From an uncultured Bacteroidaceae bacterium (GTDB lineage: Bacteria; Bacteroidota; Bacteroidia; Bacteroidales; Bacteroidaceae), in NCBI GenBank assembly GCA_905235525.1, contig CAJOLW010000002.1, positions 1-64,000 of the forward strand: a DNA stretch of 64,000 nt, in the 5' to 3' direction. Each line of letters opens with the position of its first letter. The stretch's first letter is position 1. The position numbers were made by a program, and so were the translations under genes. Of this stretch, positions 1 to 9,841 are shown in pieces. The notes below the pieces were generated by a model, which did not search any database, had not been told where the DNA came from, and saw only the letters and a program-made list of their open reading frames with translations.

Positions 1-531
1 GGCACAGGCCGAAACCAGAAAGAACACGTGCCTCGGCTTGCCTATGCACCGCATGAAGGTCTGGGTGAGCGTCATCACTATGAGAAACGGCACGCCCCAA
101 AGCACAATCTTGAGGTAGGCCATGGCATTGTCGAAGATGTGCTGGTCGGAGGGGTGGTCGGGCAGTATTCTCAGGATGGGCTCTATGAACAGATGCCCCA
201 AGGCGGCAAGCACCAGGGCGAGGATGGCAATGTAGAGGTAGTTGCCGCGCATGGCGGCCTCCGCCTCGTCACGCTGCCCCTTGCCGATGAGTTCGGACAC
301 CACCGCACTGCTGCCCACCTCGACCAGTGTTGACAAGGCTGTGAAGATGAGCGTGACGGGAAACACCAGTGCCATCGCGCTGAGACCTTCCCTGCCCACG
401 AAGTTGCCAATAAAATACTCGTCGGTGATAGTAAAGAGGGATACGGCCACCAGCGCAGCGAAGGTGGAGCCACCGTAGGAGAGGATGTCGCGGACGACAC
501 CCCGCTCCCCGTTCTGAGGCTTGTTACTCAT
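1..531 (-). CDS. MATE family efflux transporter, N-terminal part (cut by window edge)
   Basis: The reading frame starts at the ATG at 529-531 and runs off the window, so only about 177 N-terminal residues are visible. It shows long hydrophobic segments and the MATE-like pattern ITDEYFIGNFVG, followed by SAMALVFPVTLIF and later FLIVMTLTQTFMRCIG. MATE proteins are inner-membrane cation-coupled exporters of drugs or metabolites. The start overlaps the stop of the upstream DUF2156 gene by eight bases (ATGAGTAA), which suggests translational coupling and membership of the efflux operon. The family call is fairly secure; the substrate is unknown. Confidence 0.8.
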   Translation of the reverse strand, partial: MSNKPQNGERGVVRDILSYGGSTFAALVAVSLFTITDEYFIGNFVGREGLSAMALVFPVTLIFTALSTLVEVGSSAVVSELIGKGQRDEAEAAMRGNYLYIAILALVLAALGHLFIEPILRILPDHPSDQHIFDNAMAYLKIVLWGVPFLIVMTLTQTFMRCIGKPRHVFFLVSACA

Positions 532-1429
532 GGTCGGTTGGAGATTCGCCGGTTGGCCGTTTGGGAGATTCGTCGGATCCGAGATAGGTCACTCTATATT
601 TCTTCAGCATCTCCACAGGGCAGAGACGCTCCTTGAAGTTGCGCAGGCTGAGCGACCCCGTGTCGTCCATGGCATTTTCCAGTTTGATGCCACGTTCCAG
701 ATTCCGTTTGGCGTCTACCCAGTAGGCCAGTTTGTTCACGCCCTTGTAGTCGTAGTCCGCCGCAGCGAAGATCCCGATGGCGTAGGAGTCAGACACCTGC
801 TCGTTGATGCTGTAGGCCACGCATTTCCCATCGACCTTGATGACAAAGCCATAGAGATGCTGGAAAGCCTCCTTGTATTCCTCCCACGAGTCAAGTACAA
901 AGGGAAGTGCCCCCTCAAAGTAATCGGCTGTCTTCTTCTCCTCCGTGCGCGATATGATGTCCTCCTGCGCCCGCAGGTGAAACTCCTTGAGTTCATCGAA
1001 GATAGCCGGCGAGAAGTCCTCCACCGTGTATTGGTAAGCCTTCTCAAAGGCATTCCGTTCGTTGCGGAAGTGCTTGAGCGCATGGCCGCTCATGTCGTAC
1101 AGACGCTCGGCAGAGATGATGTAGTCCCAGTAGTTGCGAGTCTCCTCCACCTCAATCTGAGTCCCTAGCGCTTCCTGCCAGAGTTGCATCAGGCGTTCCG
1201 GCACAAAGAAGAACCTCGTGCCTGCGGGAACGTGCTCGGCGAAGATGCGCTTCCAGTCCACCGCCTCCCAGTCGCCCACGGGCGTGAGCCAGTATTGCCC
1301 GTTATCCACTTCATTCACACAGTGCCAGCAAAGACCTTCCGCATAGCCCCGCAGGACTTCCGCATTGTCGCACACCTCGCCGATGAGACGCCATCCCAGT
1401 ATGATGACCGGCGACACGTCAGCGGTCAT
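524..1429 (-). CDS. DUF2156 (LPG-synthase C-like) protein, probably 5'-frameshifted
   Basis: This 301-residue protein resembles DUF2156, the GNAT-fold domain related to the aminoacyl-transferase part of phosphatidylglycerol lysyltransferase. Family-like stretches include NYWDYIISAERLYDMSG, followed by HALKHFRNERNAF. The ATG at 1429 seems too internal. The frame stays open upstream to about 1489 with family-like residues (ARYREYYQKCAQ) but has no start codon there. A different frame begins at the ATG at 1500 with MIKFDRL, which looks like a normal family N-terminus. A one-base indel near 1465-1480 would join them. The gene lies between the tandem condensation-domain gene and the MATE gene. The acyl acceptor is unknown. 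Confidence 0.7.
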   Translation of the reverse strand: MTADVSPVIILGWRLIGEVCDNAEVLRGYAEGLCWHCVNEVDNGQYWLTPVGDWEAVDWKRIFAEHVPAGTRFFFVPERLMQLWQEALGTQIEVEETRNYWDYIISAERLYDMSGHALKHFRNERNAFEKAYQYTVEDFSPAIFDELKEFHLRAQEDIISRTEEKKTADYFEGALPFVLDSWEEYKEAFQHLYGFVIKVDGKCVAYSINEQVSDSYAIGIFAAADYDYKGVNKLAYWVDAKRNLERGIKLENAMDDTGSLSLRNFKERLCPVEMLKKYRVTYLGSDESPKRPTGESPTDHE

Positions 1430-1524
1430 CTGTGCGCACTTCTGATAATATTCTCGGTATCGTGCCGTATCGTCGGCACCAAACGATCAAACTTAATCAT
1501 ATTATTGATTTGTAATTAGACGAT

Positions 1525-4137
1525 TTACTGTTTATCTACAATTGTTCCCACGGCCGTCGTGCCGTCAGCCATAGCCAGTTTCAGGGCATAGTCTGCCGTT
1601 AATGCTCCCAGCGTGTCGAGTTGCTCTTGCGAATAGAGGCCATCGCTGGCATCGATGAACACCTCGTACCGGTTTGCCCCATTCTCGTCTTCGCGGATCA
1701 GGATCTTTGCCGATATATGTTCTATTGACACATCGGTATTGATGCGGTAACTCCCAAACTCTACACCGTTAAGCACCCATCCTTCACGGATGTAACGCCC
1801 TTGAGGCGAGATTTCGGTTCCAGCGTCGTCGAGTTGCAGGTCACGGAGCATGTGATAGAGCGGATATGCCTTATTGCGCATGGAGGTGAACATCTGCGCC
1901 TTGGTCTGCAGCAGCAGGTCAGTGACCGTCTGCCGGTAGTCGGTGTCGATGAGGACAGGCAGACAACTCAGGAAGTTGCCATAGACGCGCTCGTGGAGTT
2001 TGCGGTCACGGCCATGGTTGTAACTGAAGAACATCACCTTCTGTTCGCCAGCCATCTGCCCCAGGGCCAGTGCGTAGGCAGCATTGAAGACGATGGCAAA
2101 CGATACGCCCTCGCGCACACATCCAGCGTCGATGGCATCGGCTGACGCGAACTGGCTCGTTGAGATGGTCTTACCCCAGGGTGAGTCCGTGTCGCGGCAG
2201 ATGTCGGTAAAGTTACCCTCCACGTGCTCCTTGTAGTATTGCTTTGCCCGTTGGTAGGGTGCGCTGTCGTAGGTGTCTGTCTCATTCTGGTTGAAGTTGC
2301 GGGCGGCGTCGCCCTGCTGGCAGATTTCCCTGCCATGCAGAGCGTCGTGAATGGCAAACCACACGGCCTTGTGGGCTGTGCCGTCGAAGAGTATATGCTG
2401 GGTCTCTACCACCAGACCCACCCTGGTCTCGGTAGAGATGACGTGTATGCGCACCGACGGCTCATGGAACACGTCGAACGGGCGTATGATGGACGCTTTG
2501 CTGCTTTCCCATTCCGCATCCGACATTTCCCACCGCACGACGGTGTTGGGCAGGTCCCAGTCCTCGGAAACCATCACCGTGCCGTCGGTCTCCACCAAGT
2601 GGGCGTGCAGGTAGCGCTGGCTGTCGAGCACCTGCTGGCACCTGTCGCTGATGCGGTCGGGGTCAAACATGTCACGTGGGAGTTCCGTGCCCACCACAAT
2701 GTCGAATCCCGTCATCGTCCGATCCTGGTTCCACAAGTCGTAAATCTCCCACTGCATGGCGTTCATGGGATAGACCACACGCGACTGGTCGCGCTGACTC
2801 AACTCCGCTTCGTCCTTGTCGAAAGCCGCCTTCAGGCGTCTCTCCATTTCGCCCACCTCCCTTTGCGTGTCGTTCAGGAAAACGGTTTTCAGGTCGCCCG
2901 TGGCGAGTTTCACGGCATATTCCGCCGTCAGGCGGGCCAGGGTGTCTATCTGCTCTTGCGTATAGAGACCGTCGCTGCCGTCGAGGAATACTTCATACAG
3001 GCCCTTTCCATCCTTGCCTTCGCCGAAAAGGATCTTGGCGGAAATATGCTGTCGCGTCAGGCCAGCGTGGATGCGGTAAGCCTTGTACGCTACGCCGTCG
3101 GCCACCCAAAACTTGCGCATATCGCGCCCCCCGGGGGTTATCTCGGTGCCCTTGCCGCCGATATGGAAGTCGCGGAGCATGTGATAGAGGGGATAGTCCC
3201 TATGGCGCACGGCGAGGAGCATCTTGACCCTGACCTGTTGCAGGAAGCCGGAGACCGACAGTTGCGGGTCAATATTAATAAGGATAGGCAGACAATCCTG
3301 ATAGTTGCCATAGACACGTTCGCTCTGCTGGTCGCGACCATGATAGAGTCCGTAGAACATCACCTTCTGCTCACCTGCCATCTGGCCCAGTGCCATAGCG
3401 TAGGCGGCGTGGAAGATGACATCATACGACACACCCTCGCGCACGCATCCGCTACTTATAATGTCGGTAGGCACAAACTGGCTCGCAGATATGGTTTTCC
3501 CCCAGGGTGCGTCTGTATCACGGCAGATGTCGGTGAAACGGATTTCATCGGGAAAGTCATCCAGAAAGCCCTTCACCTGCTGATAGGACTCACTGTTGTA
3601 AGCGGCAATCTCCTTCAAGTTGAAGTCGCGTGCGGCATCTTCCTGCTGGCAAATCTCCTTGCCATGCAGCGCATCGTGGATGGCCAGCCACACAGCAGTA
3701 TGAGACGTGTAGTCGAAAAACAGGCGATGAGTCTCTACAACCATGATTATCTTCGTCTCCGTGGCGATGACGTGCAGGCGCACAGCAGGCTCATGGAACA
3801 GGTCGAAGGGCTGAATGACAGACGTCATACCACTCTTCCACTCCGCGTCCGACATCTCCCTTCGTACAACGGAGTTAGGCATATCCCAGTCTTCGGACAC
3901 CATCACCGTGTCATTGCTGTCCACCAGATGAATATGCAGGTAGCGCTGGCTATCAAGCACCTGCTGACAGACATCACACAGGCGGTCGGCACTCACCTTG
4001 CTGCGCGGCTCATCAACGGCCGTCACTATGTTGAACTCTGTCATCGCCTGGTTCTGGCTCCACTCATCATACATATCCCATTGCATAGCGTTCAATGGGT
4101 ATGTGATACTTTTGATACTTTCTTTCATATCTATCAT
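1525..4137 (-). CDS. Tandem condensation-like domain protein (two stand-alone C domains)
   Basis: The 870-residue protein consists of two homologous halves (about 1-440 and 450-870), each resembling a nonribosomal-peptide-synthetase condensation domain or its acyltransferase relatives. Each half opens with YPxNAMQW, has a core HHxxxDG-like site, an AAYAxALGQMAGEQKVMF segment with downstream HGRD, and a VYGNxxxCLPxLI motif. No adenylation or carrier domain is present. The core motif is HRLFFDY (137-143) in half one and QHILFDG (580-586) in half two, so only half two keeps the catalytic-position second His (H581) with DG. Half one may be structural. The gene follows the RND-OMF gene by 12 bases. 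The acyl donor and acceptor are unknown. Confidence 0.75.
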   Translation of the reverse strand: MIDMKESIKSITYPLNAMQWDMYDEWSQNQAMTEFNIVTAVDEPRSKVSADRLCDVCQQVLDSQRYLHIHLVDSNDTVMVSEDWDMPNSVVRREMSDAEWKSGMTSVIQPFDLFHEPAVRLHVIATETKIIMVVETHRLFFDYTSHTAVWLAIHDALHGKEICQQEDAARDFNLKEIAAYNSESYQQVKGFLDDFPDEIRFTDICRDTDAPWGKTISASQFVPTDIISSGCVREGVSYDVIFHAAYAMALGQMAGEQKVMFYGLYHGRDQQSERVYGNYQDCLPILINIDPQLSVSGFLQQVRVKMLLAVRHRDYPLYHMLRDFHIGGKGTEITPGGRDMRKFWVADGVAYKAYRIHAGLTRQHISAKILFGEGKDGKGLYEVFLDGSDGLYTQEQIDTLARLTAEYAVKLATGDLKTVFLNDTQREVGEMERRLKAAFDKDEAELSQRDQSRVVYPMNAMQWEIYDLWNQDRTMTGFDIVVGTELPRDMFDPDRISDRCQQVLDSQRYLHAHLVETDGTVMVSEDWDLPNTVVRWEMSDAEWESSKASIIRPFDVFHEPSVRIHVISTETRVGLVVETQHILFDGTAHKAVWFAIHDALHGREICQQGDAARNFNQNETDTYDSAPYQRAKQYYKEHVEGNFTDICRDTDSPWGKTISTSQFASADAIDAGCVREGVSFAIVFNAAYALALGQMAGEQKVMFFSYNHGRDRKLHERVYGNFLSCLPVLIDTDYRQTVTDLLLQTKAQMFTSMRNKAYPLYHMLRDLQLDDAGTEISPQGRYIREGWVLNGVEFGSYRINTDVSIEHISAKILIREDENGANRYEVFIDASDGLYSQEQLDTLGALTADYALKLAMADGTTAVGTIVDKQ

Positions 4138-4149
4138 TTTGGGTTACAA

Positions 4150-7100
4150 TTATTGTTTGTCCATGCCTCCACCGAGTGCTTTATAAAGCTGAATGTGGGC
4201 ATCCATCATCTCGTAACGGTGAACCAGCAACTGCAATCGGGCTTCGAGCAGTTCCTGGCGGGCCAGCAGCACCTGCAGGTAGTTCACGTCCTCGTCATAT
4301 TGCATGCGGACTTTTGAGGCGTTGGCAATGTGTGATAGTTTCTCTACCTGCTGCTCGTTGAGACTGATGGCTCGGCGAGCGTATTGCTCTGAGGCGAGAA
4401 TGTCGTTCACTTCCTTGCCTGCTTCTAAGACGGCCTGACGGAAAGCCACCTTTGCCGCCTCCTGCTCTGCCTTGGTGCGTTGCACCTCTGCCCGCCGTCG
4501 GCCTCCGGCAAAGAGGGGCTGCGTCAGTGAGCCTAAGGCATTCATCAGCAATCCGGCGGGGCTGACTATCTCGCCCACATCATTCGTCCACCCGATGCTG
4601 CCCGCGAGCGACAGTGAGGGATAGAGTGCGGCGCGTGCCTCGTTGGTGGCATAGAACGCCGCCTTCAGTGCAGCCTCGGCCTGACGGACATCGGGACGAC
4701 GTGCCAGGGCCAGGATGCTGATTGACGGAACACTGTCGATGTTGAGGCACGATGCGCTGAGCGAGTCACGTTCGATATGCCCACAGGGACGCCCGAGCGT
4801 GGCACATAAGGCATTCTCGGCCTGACGCAGTTGCAAAAGTAGTTCCTCGAGTGTTGACTCCGCTTCGAGTTTGGCTGCCTCTGCCTGGTCAACATCGTCG
4901 CTGGTAGCCTCACCCACCTCCAGCAGGACGCGCTGCGTGGCGATGCTCTCCGTCCAACTGTCGATGATGCTGCGGGTATCGGCTATCTGTGCATCGTACA
5001 TCTCCAGTTGATAGTAGGCTGTGGCGACGGTGGCAATGAGTTCGGTGCGCACTGCCTGTTCGTAGGCCATCTGCTCCTCGACGGTGGCAGCCGCGGCGCG
5101 CTTGGCATTGCGCATACGACCAAAGGCATCAAGTTCCCAACTGGCCTCTGCACCGAGGTTGTATTTTGATGGCGTGGAAGTGAATTCGCTGTTCTTGAAT
5201 CGTGAATTATTTTTGCTGGCAGTCAGATTTACTGCAGGAAACAACTCGCCCTTGGCACTGCGAAGGGATGCTTTGGCAGCCTGCACTTGCAGGTGGGCTT
5301 GCTGAAGGTCGCTGTTGTGCACGAGTGCTTCGTCAATGAGTGCAGACAGATGAGGCTCTGTAAACACCTCGCGCCAGTCGGCAGGCATTTTCTCGGTTAC
5401 GCTGTCAGCGGATATATTGCCGAGGGAACTGACTTGTGCTTTCAATACATCGCTTGCCGTGGAATCTGAGTGGTAGGCAGAGTAAATCTTACAGCCTGAC
5501 AACAGGCAGACGGCAGCCAAGATGGCCAATGTGGAGGTTGCCCGACGAGGTTTGAACCGCATTCCCGATGTTCCGTTGCCTACCCGCAGCCTTTCTTCTA
5601 TCGTCTGGAAGACAATGAAGAACACCGGCACGAAGAGCAACAAGGCCAATGTGCCCACCAGCATACCGCCGACAACACACAGGCCCAGCGTGACGTTGCC
5701 CATGGCACCGGCACCTCGCTCGAAAATCATAGGCATCAGACCCGCAATCAGTGTGAGGGCGGTCATCAGGATGGCGCGCAGACGTGCTTTGGCGGCACTG
5801 AGAGCGGCATTGGCAATGCTCATCCCCTCGCGGCGCCGCTCACAGGCATACTCCGTAATCAGGATAGCGGTCTTGGCAATCAGGCCGATGAGCATGATGA
5901 CGCCCACCTGCATATAGATGTTGTTCTCCAGTTCTGCCAGGTTGACGAACATGAAACTTCCAAGCAGTCCGAAAGGCACGCTGAGCATGACTGCCATGGG
6001 AATGAGCAGACTCTCGTAGAGGCAGCAGAGCACGATGAATACAAGCAGCAGACTGATGACAAACACCCAGACTGTGGATGAAGAGGAAGAAGCCTCCTCG
6101 CGGGCCGTACCGGTGTATTCATAGCCATAGCCCTTGGGGAGTGTGTTGGCTGATACCTCGCTCACGGCATTGATGACATCACCCGTGGTGTAGCCCTCGG
6201 CAGGTGTCAGTTCCACGCTGATGCCCTGGAAGAGGTTGAAGCGGTCGATCGACTGTAGACCATAAGTCTTCTTCAGTGTAATAAGCTCGGTGATAGGTGT
6301 ATAGGCGCCTTTCTCTGTAACAACCATGATGTTGTTGAGGTCGTCTCTGTCCATGCGCAGTTCTGGATCGGACTGCAGCATGACGTGGTAAAGTTTTCCG
6401 AAACTGTTGAACTGCGAGGCATGGTTACCGGCGATGTAGCCGTTGAGCACACTGAGCACGGTTGCTGGCTCGATGCCATAGCGCTTACACAGTGAGGCAT
6501 TGGTCGTAATAGAGTATTGTGGATAGTTAATCTCGTAAGGCGAATACACTTCTTCTATCTCAGGCCGCGCCTCCAGTGCCTTCATGAAGTCGTCTGCCAC
6601 GCTTTTGAGTTTGGTGACGGGACCGCCGCCAAAGTCTTCTATATACAGTTCCACGCTGTTGCTATAGCTGTAGCCGAAGACGGTGGGCAGCAGGAAAACG
6701 AACATCGAGCCGCTCTTCACCTGATGGGTGGCTGCATCTATGCGGTCGTAGATGCTGAAGATGTCGTGGTCGTCGTCCTGTCGGTCGTCCCAGTGCTTCA
6801 GACGACCCATCACCAGTCCAGTGTTGGGTCCCTCACCGCCAAGAATGTTCCAGCCCGCCACTGAGCCAGTAAGCATCACGTCTGGGTCGTTTTCCAGAAC
6901 TTCCGACATCTCATGCACGGTCTTTTTTGTCTGTGCCAAGGTGGAGCCTGCAGGTGTGGTGATATCAACAAAGACGATGCCTGTGTCCTCGTCGGGAACC
7001 AGACCTGTGGGTGTGCTGTGGAGCATCCATGCCAACAGGACTATGCTGACAACAGTCAGTGTTCCCACAAGCCAGCGACGACGGAAGAACCAAACCATAG

Positions 7101-8691
7101 CGCGGCTATATTTCCCCAATAGCGCATTGAAGGCCTTGTTGTAGGCATGGCGGAAACGCACTGACCATGAGACAGACGCCCCTTCGTCCTCGGGGGAGCG
7201 TGGTTTCATCAACAACGCACAGAGGGCAGGACAGAGCGTCAGGGCGCAGAACGTGGATATTGCTACCGCCACGGCCATCGTCAGGCCGAACTGACGGTAG
7301 TAGGCTCCGCTGAGTCCGCCCATGAAGGCTGCGGGAATGAACACGCACATGAACACTATGGTGGTGGTGATAATGGCTGTCGTTATGTTGTGCATGGCCT
7401 GGAGGGTGGCATTCCTGGCTGTTGTCGAGGAGTCTTCCAGTTTCTCCTGCACTGCCTCCACCACCACAATGGCATCATCTACCACGGTGCCGATGACCAG
7501 CACCAAGGCGAAGAGGGTGATGAGGTTGAGCGTGAAGCCTACCACATACATGAAGGCGAAGGTGCCCACGAGCGAGACGACAATGCTTATGGACGGAATG
7601 ATGGTGGCGCGCCAGTTCTGCAAAAAAAGCAGTACCACAAGAATGACGAGCAGCATAGCCTCAAACAGCGTCTTATACACCGCATTCATCGAGGCGTCGA
7701 GGAAGTCGTTGGTGTCTAAGAGCACCCGGAACTCCAGACCAGCCGGAAGTTGCGGTTTCAACTCTTCCATGAGTTTGTCTATTTCCAGATTCGTCTGTCG
7801 GGCATTGGCTCCTGTGGCGGGGGTGATGATGGCAATAGTGCCATTGTGAGAGTTTACCCAACTGTCGTAGGCGTAGGTCTCCGTGCCTAACTCTACACGT
7901 GCCACGTCGCCAAGACGCAGGTCGTTATAGCCATCCTCAGTCCTGATGACAATGTCCTCAAACTCCGCTGGTGTCTCCAGTCGGCCGTGGTACACCAGTG
8001 TGTACTGGTAGGTGCCTTCAGAGTCCTCGCCCAGCGTTCCGGTCGCCGCCTCAACGTTCTGTCCTTCCAGCGCATTGACAATATCCTCAGGATTCAGATG
8101 GTAGGTAGCCATCTTCTTCGGATCCATCCAGATGCGCATGCCATAGACATTGCCCATCAACTGGATATTGCCCACACCGGCAATGCGTTGCAGGCGAGGC
8201 TGCACGTTGATGTTGAAATAGTTGGTGATGAAGGCATTGTCGTAGCGATTGTCGGGACACTCCAGGGCAATGATGCGCAGCATGCCCTGTTCCTCTTTCT
8301 CCACCTGCACACCTATATTAAGTACCTCGACAGGCAGAAACCCTTTGGCCTCCTCTATACGATTCTTGACGCGTATCTGCGCCAGGTCGGGGTCGGTGCC
8401 AGGGCGGAAAGTGACGCTGATGTTAGCCACTCCGCTACTGTTCGACGACGAAGTGATATATTCCATACCCTCTACACCATTGATGGCTTCTTCTATCGGC
8501 GTGACTACGCTTTTCATCACTGCCTCGGCACTGGCTCCGGGGTATTCTGTAGTGATGTTGACCACGGGTGGGGCAACATCGGGAAACTGCTCAACGGGCA
8601 GGTTGAGATAGCCCACGATGCCAGCCAACAGCACGATCACGGAAAGGGCACAGGCAAAAATGGGACGATTGATAAAGAAACGACTCATCAT
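4150..8691 (-). CDS. HAE1-type RND efflux pump fused to a TolC/OprM-type outer-membrane factor
   Basis: This 1513-residue protein joins two parts of a tripartite pump. Residues 1 to about 1035 are an AcrB-like proton-driven exporter: N-terminal FFINRPIFA, the TM4 pair in GTVVDDAIVVVE, and the TM10 lysine in LIGLIAKTAILITEYA. A linker of about ten residues leads to Met1044, followed by a typical lipoprotein signal (MRFKPRRATSTLAILAAVC, then LLSGC with Cys1067) and an outer-membrane-factor region with two coiled-coil repeats (AKASLRSAKGELFPAVNL; EARAALYPSLSLAGSIGW). The start overlaps the adaptor stop by four bases. Either the hydrophobic linker acts as an internal signal with lipoprotein cleavage, or translation also starts at Met1044 (position 5562). 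Loss of a stop by a sequencing error is an alternative. Confidence 0.88.
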   Translation of the reverse strand: MMSRFFINRPIFACALSVIVLLAGIVGYLNLPVEQFPDVAPPVVNITTEYPGASAEAVMKSVVTPIEEAINGVEGMEYITSSSNSSGVANISVTFRPGTDPDLAQIRVKNRIEEAKGFLPVEVLNIGVQVEKEEQGMLRIIALECPDNRYDNAFITNYFNINVQPRLQRIAGVGNIQLMGNVYGMRIWMDPKKMATYHLNPEDIVNALEGQNVEAATGTLGEDSEGTYQYTLVYHGRLETPAEFEDIVIRTEDGYNDLRLGDVARVELGTETYAYDSWVNSHNGTIAIITPATGANARQTNLEIDKLMEELKPQLPAGLEFRVLLDTNDFLDASMNAVYKTLFEAMLLVILVVLLFLQNWRATIIPSISIVVSLVGTFAFMYVVGFTLNLITLFALVLVIGTVVDDAIVVVEAVQEKLEDSSTTARNATLQAMHNITTAIITTTIVFMCVFIPAAFMGGLSGAYYRQFGLTMAVAVAISTFCALTLCPALCALLMKPRSPEDEGASVSWSVRFRHAYNKAFNALLGKYSRAMVWFFRRRWLVGTLTVVSIVLLAWMLHSTPTGLVPDEDTGIVFVDITTPAGSTLAQTKKTVHEMSEVLENDPDVMLTGSVAGWNILGGEGPNTGLVMGRLKHWDDRQDDDHDIFSIYDRIDAATHQVKSGSMFVFLLPTVFGYSYSNSVELYIEDFGGGPVTKLKSVADDFMKALEARPEIEEVYSPYEINYPQYSITTNASLCKRYGIEPATVLSVLNGYIAGNHASQFNSFGKLYHVMLQSDPELRMDRDDLNNIMVVTEKGAYTPITELITLKKTYGLQSIDRFNLFQGISVELTPAEGYTTGDVINAVSEVSANTLPKGYGYEYTGTAREEASSSSSTVWVFVISLLLVFIVLCCLYESLLIPMAVMLSVPFGLLGSFMFVNLAELENNIYMQVGVIMLIGLIAKTAILITEYACERRREGMSIANAALSAAKARLRAILMTALTLIAGLMPMIFERGAGAMGNVTLGLCVVGGMLVGTLALLLFVPVFFIVFQTIEERLRVGNGTSGMRFKPRRATSTLAILAAVCLLSGCKIYSAYHSDSTASDVLKAQVSSLGNISADSVTEKMPADWREVFTEPHLSALIDEALVHNSDLQQAHLQVQAAKASLRSAKGELFPAVNLTASKNNSRFKNSEFTSTPSKYNLGAEASWELDAFGRMRNAKRAAAATVEEQMAYEQAVRTELIATVATAYYQLEMYDAQIADTRSIIDSWTESIATQRVLLEVGEATSDDVDQAEAAKLEAESTLEELLLQLRQAENALCATLGRPCGHIERDSLSASCLNIDSVPSISILALARRPDVRQAEAALKAAFYATNEARAALYPSLSLAGSIGWTNDVGEIVSPAGLLMNALGSLTQPLFAGGRRRAEVQRTKAEQEAAKVAFRQAVLEAGKEVNDILASEQYARRAISLNEQQVEKLSHIANASKVRMQYDEDVNYLQVLLARQELLEARLQLLVHRYEMMDAHIQLYKALGGGMDKQ

Positions 8692-9827
8692 GATTGCTTC
8701 CCTCCTTTCTTTTCTTTCTTTTCTGTCACTTCCATTCCATCCTCCACGAATCCGGCTCCCTCGGCAATAATGACATCGCCAGGCTCAAGACCGTTTGTCA
8801 CTACAAAGTTATGTCCGTCGTTATAAGGCATGACCGTCACCTCTGTCGCCACGGCTTTCCCGTCGATGACCCTATAGACGAGATACTGATGGTTGATATC
8901 GACGGCGGCCTCCTGTGGTATGACGATAACCTCATGCATGACGTAAGGCAAAACGATATAGCCATTGGTGCCGCTGCGGAACTTTTCCGTAGGGTTACGG
9001 AAGGATGCCCGAATGTAAGTGGCACCGTTAATTTTTTCTACACTCCCGCTGATGGCATCGATGCGTCCTTCCTGAGGTAGTTGGCTGCCCCAGTTGCTGT
9101 AAAACGTGACGGGGGGCAGTTTCTTGAACAACTCATCGTATGAGTCGCAATCAAAATCACGCAGCAGTTCGGACAGCATTTCCTCCGAGAGGATGCTGTA
9201 TGCACGCAGGTTGCTGTTTTGGTTAATCATTGTGAGTTCTTTTTCATCGGTAGGACTTACGAAATCACCCACACGATGGTTAATCATGCCGATAACACCA
9301 TCAACGGGGCTGCTGATGGTGGTGTATGACAGATTGGTGCGTGCTCCCGCCAACTCAGCCTGAGCCGCTTCTACCTGTGCCCGGGCTTCCTCACTGGCAT
9401 GGTGTGCTCGGTGCAGGTCAAACTCACCTATCATCTGTTGCGCATAAAGCCGCTTTTTACCTTCTAAGTTCAATTGTGCGGTGGAGTGTGCGGCACGGGC
9501 TGTGCCTACCTGGGCCTTGGCTGCATCAACCGCTGCAATATAGGGCGCCTGGTCGATGATGAACAGTGGCTGCCCTTTTTTTACACGTGCACCTTCCTGA
9601 ACGCATATCTTTGTCAGTAGTCCACTGACAAGCGTACGTACATAGATGCGATGCTCAGACTCTAACGTTACGGCAAACTCGCGGTTCAGAGTGATGTCTT
9701 GTCGCTCTACGGTCAGCATACGGTAAGCATCTTTCACGACCGCTTCCGGTTCCTCGCCACAACTTGTGCAGAGTACTGTCAAGCATAATGAAAAGACCGT
9801 TAATAAATTATGTTTTATTTGGAGCAT
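8688..9827 (-). CDS. RND periplasmic adaptor (membrane fusion protein), second of two
   Basis: This 379-residue HlyD/AcrA-type adaptor links an RND pump to its outer-membrane channel in the periplasm. It has a lipoprotein signal ending in VLCTSC, the biotinyl-lipoyl half motif (VQEGARVKKGQPLFIIDQAP), an alpha-hairpin with alternating Ala/Glu residues, the second lipoyl half (TISSPVDGVIGMI), then beta-barrel and membrane-proximal domains. The C-terminus is Lys-rich. It overlaps the pump gene by ATGA and starts 14 bases after the other adaptor, to which it is clearly paralogous. Two different adaptors for one pump recalls TriA/TriB of the TriABC pump in Pseudomonas. Confidence 0.92.
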   Translation of the reverse strand: MLQIKHNLLTVFSLCLTVLCTSCGEEPEAVVKDAYRMLTVERQDITLNREFAVTLESEHRIYVRTLVSGLLTKICVQEGARVKKGQPLFIIDQAPYIAAVDAAKAQVGTARAAHSTAQLNLEGKKRLYAQQMIGEFDLHRAHHASEEARAQVEAAQAELAGARTNLSYTTISSPVDGVIGMINHRVGDFVSPTDEKELTMINQNSNLRAYSILSEEMLSELLRDFDCDSYDELFKKLPPVTFYSNWGSQLPQEGRIDAISGSVEKINGATYIRASFRNPTEKFRSGTNGYIVLPYVMHEVIVIPQEAAVDINHQYLVYRVIDGKAVATEVTVMPYNDGHNFVVTNGLEPGDVIIAEGAGFVEDGMEVTEKKEKKGGKQS

Positions 9828-9841
9828 ATAAATGGTGTCGT

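Noticed and set aside
1525-4137. Complete NRPS module
   Set aside because: No adenylation, carrier or thioesterase domain is present; only condensation-like folds.
2224-4317. Plus-strand 697-codon open frame
   Set aside because: It is antisense to the tandem condensation-domain gene, has no family features, and the minus frame shows clear domain motifs.
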